DNA of 64,000 bases from Mastigias papua (Eukaryota > Cnidaria > Scyphozoa > Rhizostomeae > Mastigiidae). The notes beneath the pieces were generated by a model. That model did not search any database, was not told where the DNA came from, and saw only the letters and a list, made by a program, of their open reading frames with translations. A program made the position numbers and the translations under genes. Positions 37,480 to 46,206 of the stretch are shown here, in pieces. Each line of letters begins with the position of its first letter. Position 1 is the first letter of the stretch. Location of the stretch: positions 3,941,570 to 4,005,569 of the forward strand of contig OZ025271.1 of assembly GCA_964019165.1 (NCBI GenBank), written 5' to 3'.

Positions 37480-37820
37480 ATTTCCTTCAAGGGTTTTTGG
37501 TATCGCTCCCATTGCACCTACAGATATTACCAATATGTTGAATAAATATCCTTTGTACATACTCTGCATTTTTGTAACCAGGTCTATATATTTCAGTTGT
37601 TTCTCCTTAGTTGCCCTCTCAAGGTTCGTGTCCAGAGGAACAGTAATCTCAACTATTTTGCATGTCATATCTTTCTGTCCCAGATCACTATGCCTGGTCT
37701 GCTTTTTTTCAACTTTGGGTGTTGTTTTGATCATTATATCAAAACACCAAATTTTCTGATCTCCTTTGTTAGTTACCTCTGGAAGATTCAATTTGAGGCG
37801 ATCGCATTGAATTAATTCTT
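37480..37820 (-). pseudogene. C-terminal fragment of a retroelement polyprotein
   Basis: The - strand frame contains NLPEVTNKGDQKIWCFDIMI, CKIVEITVPLDTNLERATKE, KYIDLVTKMQSMYK and ILVISVGAMGAIPKTLEG. This is the recurring tail of some non-LTR ORF2 proteins in marine invertebrates (I..IAVP...K...KY.DL...W...V..V.GALG.VPK). It is fused at about 37820 to gag-like codons in another frame. No catalytic domain remains. Confidence 0.55.
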
Positions 37821-38534
37821 GGTATAACACGAAGCTTGAGAGCAAATGCGTGAAGAAGCTCGAGGTCTTTACCATCTGCAGTTTTTTGGATCCCAGGAAT
37901 AAACTTTTCCAACGACTGTTGCGTTTCAAAAAATCTATGGGAAAAAATCCTCGACACTTTCGCCAGCTTGTTTGTGCATGGTATAGTAAGTAGCCAACTA
38001 AGTCTGCATTCTTTGGTCTTTCGGTACACCTCGTTGCTATTGCAAAGTCTGACAGGCCTTTTCATAGACTTTTAAGTAGTCTGCTGGACCAGGTGAAGAA
38101 GGAAGATCTGTAGTACAATCAAAAGTGCACAAAATGTCAAATGATCTGGCATCTTTCCGGCATTGCTGCTTGAGATAGGTTAGGAAATGTTGCGTAGGAA
38201 CTCCAGAAGTTGGTAAGACCTGCGTGAGCTGCTCCAAAAAGCGATCGAGATCTTCAATTCCAGTAAATTCGGAAAGTGTGAGGTTCGGCAGACGCAGGGA
38301 ACTCGAAGGACTAATAGACGAAGACTGACAAACATATGTCGAAAGGTCATTCACTGCAGACTCAAGTTCGGAAAATTTATCAGTGCGAGGTTTAATGGCT
38401 GCATTCTGGTCCCGAACAACTGCGGCTAAACGTTTAATGAAACCCAGTGTCTCCTCATAAGAGGACGCAAAAATCGGGAGGAAAGGTTCTCCATCAGATG
38501 TAAGAGGTGTAAGGCGAGAGGTGGAAATAGACAC
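37780..38534 (-). pseudogene. Gypsy gag-like fragment, head-to-head with pol
   Basis: The - strand ORF starts MSISTSRLTPLTSDGEPFLP and contains LRLPNLTLSEFTGIEDLDRF, then LEQLTQVLP and HFLTYLKQQCRKDARSFDIL. This is a capsid-type segment of an LTR-retrotransposon gag. It continues with a frameshift near 38050 (FFETQQSLEKFIPGIQKTADG) to about 37800. The adjoining pol protease starts about 110 bp to the right on the + strand, opposite to the normal gag-pol order. No zinc knuckle was found. Confidence 0.6.
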
Positions 38535-38644
38535 ACTCTTAACATTGAAGTATAATTTCTCTAGTCAATCAATCAAAACTACAAATTATATGCAGTTACT
38601 AATTGATCACGTGACAATCATGTGACAAATCACTTGTTCCTATT

Positions 38645-39718
38645 ACACCTGTATCCAGTGCCGCATCTTTTGACATTTCGATTGGACAATGTGAGTATGA
38701 TTGTAATGCTGTCGTTTTCCAGGACTTATCGTATAATGTTGCCCTAGGAAAAGATTGTTGACAGAAATATCGCGCAGTAGTGGATGTTGGGAATGAAAAA
38801 GTAACGTTTTCCGGAAATGATAGTGCATGTTTTGCTTACGGTGATACTCCCCACTGACTGCTGACGGTAGATTAGCAAGAACTTTCGTTATTGATGGCAG
38901 TACTGAAGCTGTTATTCCCGCTGTCTTAACGTCATTTCCCTCTGAACCTTGTATAGGTTTAATAGAAGGAGTATCCAAACTTTCTGATCATTATCATCTA
39001 CTTTGCGCATCTACACTTTGCCAGCCAGATAGTGACGGTAAAGTAACCCTGCAGCTGATTAATCCTTCGGATTCTCTCGTTTTGATCCATAAAGGGACTA
39101 CCATTCCTAAATTTGAGGAGACAAAAGTCACCGATGACATTATTCCTCTTGTTTCAGATCCCTCTGTTTCTGCCATGGACTCCTTTGTCAATAATGCATC
39201 AGGAATGAACCCTCTAACATTCAGTTGTATGCACAGTCAAAATCTACCCTCTCAAGAAAACCATAAGCTACAAACACTATTAGAACAATATTATGATATT
39301 TCGCTAAATCCACCTTAGATTTAGGCCACATAAATATAGTTCAGCATGGGATTGATACCGGTAATGCTATGCTCATCAAAAAGTCACCATATCGTGCCTC
39401 GCACAGCCAGAACGCCTCTATTGAAAAGCACATTAATGAAATGCTAGATCAAGGCATTATTGAGGTTTCTTCTAGTCCATGGAGCTCTCCAGTTGTACTT
39501 ATAAAGAAGAAAGATGGGTGGACCCGTTTTAGCATTGATTATCGGAAACTAAATGCTGTAACTCGTAAGGATAGTTATCCACTGCCAAGAATCGATGATG
39601 CTTTAGACTCTATCGCTGGAGCAAAATATTTTTCAAACTTAGATCTTCAGTCGGGTTACCACGAAGTTGCTATGCATCCTGATTCTAAAGAGAAAACTGT
39701 ACTCATTTCACATGAAGC
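38645..39718 (+). pseudogene. Ty3/Gypsy pol part 1: protease end + RT N-terminal half
   Basis: The protease C-terminal region is recognisable (VALGKDC, a stop, then QKYRAVVDVGNEKVTFSG), followed by the spacer INPSDSLVLIHKGTTIPKFE. The RT begins after a TAG at 39316-39318: DQGIIEVSSSPWSSPVVLIK, DGWTRFSIDYRKLNAVTRKD, YPLPRIDDALDSIAG and FSNLDLQSGYHEVAMHPDSK. It is cut at HEA (39719) by LINE C; the RT continues at 43800. Several stops and frameshifts; not functional. Confidence 0.85.
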
Positions 39719-39764
39719 CATACGTAGCCAATCAGAGCAAGAACAACCTACTTTACAGAATTAA

Positions 39765-40421
39765 AATAATGTTCCTGCCAAGAATAATCCTGATACGACC
39801 TTATCTGCGAATGAAACAAAGAGAAAGAATACTACAGCTAAAAATTCAAAAGACCATGATAAAAAATCAAGCAACCATGATAAAACTTTAGCACAAAAGT
39901 CAAACAAAGCAGCACAAGCGAGACACAGAACTATCGTATGCGGTGACTCACTAGTAAAAAACGTCGATAGTTGGAGACTGAAGCCAAAGTGCGACATAAA
40001 TGAAGAAATCGTAATAAAATGCTTTCCTGGAGCGACTGTCAAGGACATGCGGAGCTACATAGAACCATCGATAGATAGAAAGCCAGACACCATCATTTTA
40101 CATTGCGGAACGAATGACTTGAGGCTTAAAGATAAAAGGGAAGTTGAAATATCCAAAGAAATCATTGACATAGCTAAGCAAATTCAGTCTAATAAAATTG
40201 ATATTATCGTGTCCGGCCTCATTGCCCGAGGAGATGAACTTGAGCACAAACGAGAGAAAACAAACTATATCCTGAGAGACATGTGTTACGAGGAGAGCAT
40301 AACATATACTGACCATCCCAACATTGAGGCTAACATTCACTTGAATAGAAGCAAACTTCACCTAAATCGGTATGGAGACAGTATTCTAGCCGCTAATCTT
40401 CTGAAAGCATCAAGGCTGTGA
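39765..40421 (+). CDS. LINE C ORF1 remnant: SGNH esterase domain
   Basis: The frame is open from the stop at 39762-39764 to TGA at 40419-40421 without an internal stop. A Lys/Asn-rich linker precedes the hydrolase: IVCGDSLVKNVDSWRL (block I with GDS), KCFPGATVKDMRSYIEPSID (block II), TIILHCGTNDLRLKD (block III) and LHLNRYGDSILAANLL (late His). This is the esterase module of CR1/L2-group ORF1 proteins. The usual N-terminal DNA-binding and coiled-coil part is absent, so the copy is 5'-truncated. Confidence 0.7.
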   Translation, partial: NNVPAKNNPDTTLSANETKRKNTTAKNSKDHDKKSSNHDKTLAQKSNKAAQARHRTIVCGDSLVKNVDSWRLKPKCDINEEIVIKCFPGATVKDMRSYIEPSIDRKPDTIILHCGTNDLRLKDKREVEISKEIIDIAKQIQSNKIDIIVSGLIARGDELEHKREKTNYILRDMCYEESITYTDHPNIEANIHLNRSKLHLNRYGDSILAANLLKASRL

Positions 40422-40449
40422 CTATTCGAAAACATTTGCAAATACAAAA

Positions 40450-40720
40450 ACAGGTATGTGGAGGGTGAGATTGAGGTCGGCGCAGCTGCAGTGTCCTGTG
40501 GCGATGTCGCTCTCTCGTCTTCCAGGTCTGGCGCGTGTGTTGGAATGGAGGGTGGTATTGAGGCTTCCAAAACCACAGCTCGCTGTGGGGGTGCCCTCTC
40601 ACATCCTCCAGGTTTGGCTCATGTGCTGGAACGGAGGGCGAAATTGGGGGTGGCGGTGCCGGGGGTTGCTGTGGTAGTGTCCCTCCCTCACCCTCCCCAA
40701 GTATGCACAGTATTAGTAGT
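40450..40720 (+). repeat. GC-rich degenerate minisatellite between LINE C ORF1 and ORF2
   Basis: Diverged units of roughly 90-100 bp recur, each with a ccaggt(c/t)tgg motif (near 40523 and 40608), a gtgt/gtgctggaa block (near 40538 and 40624) and a g-rich run. Base content is far more GC-rich than the flanking coding parts. It has no stops in two + frames but looks non-coding. Confidence 0.5.
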
Positions 40721-40734
40721 GTTGTAGGGCACCG

Positions 40735-43544
40735 TGAGGCCACTGATAATCTCTTACTTGAAAACGAGGCTATCTCACTCGGGTCAATCAGAAAAAAAAT
40801 CACAGAGGTTTGATTATTGCATACCTACATATCAATTCGATTCGAAACAAATTTGAATTTCTAACACCACTTATAGCAGATGATGTTGACGTGTTAACCG
40901 TTGCCGAAACAAAAATCGATGGTACTTTCACGACTAGTCAGTTTGTACTGGATGGTTTCTCAAAGCCTTTCAGGTTTGATCGAAATCAACATGGAGGTGG
41001 TTTGCTCATTTATGTCAGAGAAGATGTTCCCTTCAAAGAGTTATCTGTCTACAAGCCACCAAATGATATCGAATGTGGGATAATTGAAATAAGTCTCAGG
41101 AAGCAAAAATGGCTGCTTTTTAGCATTTACCGTCCTCCCTCTCAACCTGAAAGATATTTCTTTGGGGAGATAGGGAGGGGGTTGGATCTTTACAGCAGCC
41201 AATATGAAAGTATCTGTTTAATAGGTGATCTGTTTAATAGGTGATCTGTTTAATAGGTGATTTCAATTGTGAGCCTCAAGAGAGTGTTATCGGTGGCTTC
41301 ATGGATAGCTATAATTTGCCAAGCCTTGTCAAGAGCCCAGCCTGCTTTAAGTCTGACAGCCCTAGATGTATTGATCTGATTCTGACAAACAGAAAAAGAA
41401 GTTTTCAGAACACGGTGGTGATACATACGGGGCTGTCGGACTTCCACGCCATGATTGTTACAGTTCTGAAAAGTGGATATTGGAAAAAAGGGCCTAAGAG
41501 ATCATTAATTATAGAAACTACGCCAAGTTCTGTGCGGAGGACTTCAGGAATGATCTTTGTGATCAGATTTCGTCTGAACTGAAGGATAATGAGGATCATG
41601 GTGCTTTGACACTGTGGTCACTGATACACTTAATAGACATGCTCCTCTTAAAACAAAGTATTTGCGTGCAAACGATGGCCCTTTTATGACGAAGGCCCTG
41701 CGAAAAGCGATGATGCATCGCAAAAGACTACACAATAAATACATTAAGAGTAGAACGGACGAGAACCATAAAACGTATAAAAAGCAAAGAAATTTTTGTG
41801 TGAAGCTCCTGCGCAGGACGAAATCTGATTACTATAGGAACCTTGACCTTGGAGACCTTACAGATAATCGTAAATTTTGGAAGACTGTCAAATCAGTATT
41901 TTCAAATGAGATACAAACAACTTCATCTGTGACTCTGATTGAGGACGGAAAAGTGATAACTGAAGACACAAAAATTGCGGAGATAGTTAATCACTATCAA
42001 TGAGATAGAAGTACAGATACAAAAACTGAATCCAAAAATGTCATCTCCCCTAAACAGCATTCCTGCTGAGATTCTTAAACAAACTGCAGACATTTTTACC
42101 GTCCTCTTTCAGAGAATTTTCAATTCTAATTTGTCAGAGTGCTGCTTTCCAAAGGAGTTGAAGGCTGGCGAGATCACGTCTCTTTTCAAAAGTCTTGACA
42201 TTTTTATCAAGAAGAACTATAGACCAATAACGGTTTTATCATCTGTATCCAAAATTTACGAAAGGGTCTTAGAGAGTCAAATAAAATATCATGCCCTTAC
42301 CTTCCTTTCTCCTCTTCTGTGTGGATTTCGAGAGGGCTATGGAACTCAACATGCACTTTTACGACTCATAGAAACTTGTAAAAAAAACCTTAGATAAAGG
42401 AGGTTTTGCTGGAGCACTACTCATGGATCTTTCAAAGGCTTTTGATTGCCTTAGTCACGAACTTCTGATTGCAAAATTAAGTGCTTATGGTTTTAGTTCA
42501 AGTGCATTGCGGTTGATTCATAGCTATCTCAGTGAGAGGAAGCAGAGGGTAAAGATAAATGGGTCATTCAGTGCATGGAGAGAAACAATGATAGGTGTGC
42601 CACAAGGTTCAGTCTTGGGGCCTCTTCTGTTTAATATCTACATCAATGGTCTCTTCATGTTTGTAAAAGATGCTCAAATATGTAACTATGCAGATGACAC
42701 CACGATCTATGCCTGCGATACCAACATCGAAAGTGTTATCAAAATACTGGAGAGCGATGCCCTTAAAATTGCAGAATGGTTTCAAAACAATTGTATGAGG
42801 TTGAATGGGGACAAATGCCATCTAATGGTATTTGGGGACAAGAGTAATGGTGTGACATTAAATATCGGAAATATAACGATAAATGAGAGTACAGAAGAAA
42901 AGTTGCTTGGAGTGATTCTTGACAAAAACTTTTGCTTTAAACAGCAAGTAAAGTCAATTTGCAAAAAGGCCAGTCAAAAGCTACATGCACTCTCAAGAAT
43001 TTCTAACTTTCTTGATACTGATCAACTGAAACGAATTATGAAGGCATTTATTTTGTCCCAGTTCAACTACTGTCCTCTTGTTTGGATGATCTGCGATAGA
43101 ACATTGAACAATAGAATTAATCGTATTCACGAACGGGCATTACGGATAACCTACAAAGATATGACATCAGATTTTGATACAATGTTACTTAGAGACAATG
43201 CGGTCCCAATCCACATAAGAAACTTGCAGTTGCTGGTGACGGAAATCTATAAAACAAAATGGGAGCTTAATCCTAGCTTCATGAAGGAGATCTTTGTTGA
43301 AAAACACAGTCCATATGGGTTAAGAAGCTGCGATAATCTACAACTACCACAAGCTCGCACTACGTGCAATGGCTTGGATACGATATCATTTCGTGGGTGT
43401 AGATTATGGCAGGCACTTCCAAATGACATAAAGCAGTCAAATACCCTCTCAAGCTTTAAAAGCAGAATCACACTCTGGAAAGGAGAGGAATGCAACTGCA
43501 GAATATGTAGACCTTTCGTGGCTCAGGTTGGGTTCTTGAACTGA
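40735..43544 (+). pseudogene. LINE C ORF2: endonuclease + reverse transcriptase, frameshifted
   Basis: Endonuclease: IIAYLHINSIRNKFEFLTPL, AETKIDGTF, GGGLLIYVREDVPF, then CLIGDFNCEPQE and GLSDFHAMIVTV. RT: NYRPITVLSSVSKIYERVLE, LLCGFREGYGTQHALL, MDLSKAFDCLSHELLIAKLS, GVPQGSVLGPLLFNIYIN and the catalytic NYADDTTIYAC. The tail has LSQFNYCPLVWM and ends at TGA 43542-43544. Breaks: a triplicated 16-bp unit at 41213-41260, a frameshift near 41510-41600, a stop at 42001-42003, and a shift at the A7 run near 42380. Not functional. Confidence 0.85.
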
Positions 43545-43799
43545 CTGTTTAAAGAATTTTCTACTTGTTGTTGAAAGCATTGTAAATATCGGAAACATTG
43601 TAGATACCTGTAAATTTATGTATTTGTAACTAATTATTCTGTATCTCATTACGTTCTTTTACATATTTTAATTTTACTTTCTTAGATAGTAGGCTTGAAT
43701 TAGCTCTTATTTTGTAGCTATTGTATATACATATATTATATTGTATGTATATGTAGGCCTACTTTAAATAAATTGATAATAATAAATAACAATAATAAT

Positions 43800-44121
43800 G
43801 CTGGATTGTACCAGTATAATGTTCTTAGTTTTGGCTTAACCATTGCTCCCCCACAATTTCAACGACTTATGTCTAGAATACTGCATGGCCTCAAATGGAA
43901 GATATGCCTTGTTTACATAGATGACGTCATCATATTTTCATCATCCTTTTCGGATCATTTATCTCGTTTAAAGACTGTTTTTGATCGTTTTCGTACAGGC
44001 AACCTAAAATTAAAGTCATCAAAGTGTCATTTCGCTCAAGATTCGGTAAACTATCTGGGATTTATCGTATGCTCGTCGGGTATTGCCCCTGATCTGCAGA
44101 AACTCGAGGCTGTTAATCTAT
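43800..44121 (+). pseudogene. Ty3/Gypsy pol part 2: RT C-terminal half
   Basis: The frame resumes as GLYQYNVLSFGLTIAPPQFQ, then the catalytic CLVYIDDVIIFSSSFSDHL, KLKSSKCHFAQDSVNYLGFI and SGIAPDLQKLEAVN. These are the normal Gypsy RT motifs following part 1. It is cut at 44122 by the segment that carries LINE B. Confidence 0.85.
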
Positions 44122-44135
44122 AGGAACGTGAATTG

Positions 44136-44310
44136 TTGGATCCTATAGACTGCAGTTCGTTCAGCGACATCCTTCGTTGATCCGTTGTTGGCGAGTATCA
44201 GATTTAACGTGCTGAGAACACGTAGGCAGAGAGAGGAGACGGTGATGTTGACTGTACTCTGACTCTACTCTGACTGACTATATAACATAAATTACATGGA
44301 TATATACAGA
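44136..44310 (+). repeat. dispersed repeat shared, inverted, with 10290-10445
   Basis: The ordered blocks gcgacatccttcg, gatccgttgttgg, ggcagagagaggagacg and the ctctgac triplication correspond to the reverse complement of 10290-10445. No coding capacity. Class not identified. Confidence 0.6.
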
Positions 44311-44763
44311 AATGATACGATCTAAAATTAACTGAACTATACTTACGTAAGCAAATTAGCGAAAGGGCAGGTTAGTTGTGAAGTAAAGATGAATAGAAGT
44401 AGACAAAAGAGATGGCAAGATGATGTGATGTAGTGGTTGGTTGTTTGTGTTGAATTAGAGGTGTGAATGTATGACTGGCCAGATTTGCGGAAATTGAATG
44501 TGAATGAATGGATGAGAAGGAAAAGTTGTCGAGATTACGTGGTAATGGACACTGGTCGGATGGTCGCTCTCTAGCCGCTGTGGATTAGTCAAAAATAGCC
44601 GTTTTTAACGAGTAATTTACTTTAGAAATTGAAAAGACATCTTCAAATTCGACTGCGGAAACTGAAGGACTGCGCGCAAAGTTGAACTACGGGCGGATTA
44701 GCTTGGATTGCTCAAATTCCAAATTGGAAAGGATCGAGGAACTAGGCCATACTCCAAACGAAC

Positions 44764-46206
44764 ATGCTCTCGTCGAAGTATCAACTGATTAGGAGTGCTG
44801 TGATGCAGGGAATAATTGACATTAGAGAAACAGATAAAAAACGACCTGATCGTGAAACAATTCCTGTTTATTTCACCACAAAGACTGGCTTTGTCGCCAA
44901 TGAAGTGCACGATGTTATTTCATCGCTCCTGGAGTCTGGCAATATTGTTACGAAGACGATCAAAGGCAAAGAGTCATTTTTCCTGGTTAAGGATGCTCTA
45001 GGATCTGTCAAAGATGACCAGATCCTTGGTGAAGAAAAGGAAGGGGAGGGTAATAACTCTTTTTTTGATTTTTTGGATAACTTTAAAACACCTGAGAAAG
45101 ATTCAGACTCAGAGCGTCTAGGATTCAAGGCCCCAGGGGACCATTCCTCGAGCCCATTCATCAACATAATTGATAAACGTATGAATAACAACTCAAGTTT
45201 GCACCAGTTGCTAGGCGATGAGAGATTGCTAAACAAACGACTTCAACTGAAAGTCGCAGATCTTGAAAAGGAGCTGCACATACTTAAAAAGAAATGCCAT
45301 CGTCCCCAAGATCCTCCTATAATTATTGAAGAACCAGTAAATGCAAATGAGCACTGTAAAAAGCCAGAACCAATAGCTGAAAGTGCTGAACGAAAGCTGG
45401 CAGAACAATGGAATGAAGTTAAACTGATGAAACACCGCGAGTATACGTATTTAAAATCAATTAAAGAGTCAGCTATACATAAAGTTCCAAAGGACAACAC
45501 ACCCAAAACAGATCCAAACAAAGCGAAAAAGCAAAACAGGAGACAAAAATCCAAGACAAACAATAACAACATACCAATCAATAGGAAAAAGGGCAAGCTT
45601 AACAACAGAGAGCATAATAGCAACAGCAAGCAAAGTAACAACAACACCAACAACAACTTCAATGACATAAATAGTTACCACCAAGAAGATGCAGAAAGGA
45701 GAACTACCCACCGGAAAATTTTATTACTAGGTGATTCCCATGTCCGTCGACTTGACGATAAGAAGCTTCTTCAAAACGAAATTATTGCCAAAGGAATTGG
45801 TGGACTTCGAAGTGACCAAGTTATCTCCCGCCTTAAGCAGACGATAAACAGTGAAGCAACTAGTACAGATGAGGTGGTGATACATATTGGAAGTAACGAT
45901 AAGAATATCCCACAACAGAGAATTATTGACAACATTGACTCCATGGGTAAGAAACTAAAGGAAATAAATCTTGATCTCAGGATAACTATGTTATCAATTT
46001 TTGTTCAAACGTATAATACAACTAAGAATATCAATGTTGTAGAAGCCAACTAGGCCATAAAAAAGTATTGTCTTAGTAAGGGGTGGGATTTCATTAATCA
46101 TAATAACATCTCCTTCCGACACTTAGACAATAAGGGTATGCATCTAACCGCCGAGGGTAATCGGTTGTTCGTCAGGAACTTAATTGCTCATGCTAAGCAT
46201 GAGTGA
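44764..46206 (+). pseudogene. LINE B ORF1: winged-helix + coiled coil + SGNH esterase, one stop
   Basis: ATG at 44764. Residues about 5-75 (YQLIRSAVMQGIIDIRETDK, KRPDRETIPVY, NEVHDVISSLLESGNIVTK, KESFFLV) give the same winged-helix pattern as LINE A ORF1. A coiled-coil-like part (LLNKRLQLKVADLEKELHIL) and a long Asn/Lys-rich basic linker follow. The esterase has ILLLGDSHVRRLDD, GIGGLRSDQVI, VVIHIGSNDKNI and KGMHLTAEGNRLF. A TAG at 46051-46053 interrupts it before the last block; the frame otherwise ends at TGA 46204-46206, overlapping the ORF2 ATG. Confidence 0.75.

Larger units (their letters stand above)
39719..43799 (+). mobile_element. LINE C: CR1-group LINE inserted in Gypsy RT, degenerate
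   Basis: The left edge interrupts the Gypsy frame after HEA and the right edge (after an AATAAT-rich tail) resumes it at GLYQYNV, so both boundaries are nearly exact. Contents: 5'-truncated esterase ORF1, a GC-rich spacer with internal repeats, and an ORF2 broken by frameshifts. Same strand as the Gypsy pol. LINE D belongs to the same family. Confidence 0.8.

Noticed and set aside
37318..37480. Tyr-Ile-His-Thr and Met-Tyr-Val-Cys repeat frames
   Set aside because: Produced by the ATGT tetranucleotide repeat.
40393..40803. Proline/histidine-rich frames on the - strand of the LINE C spacer
   Set aside because: Reverse reading of a GC-rich repeat; no family resemblance.
45243..45668. Leu/Val-rich - strand frame that looks like a membrane protein
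   Set aside because: Antisense of the Asn/Lys-rich linker of LINE B ORF1.
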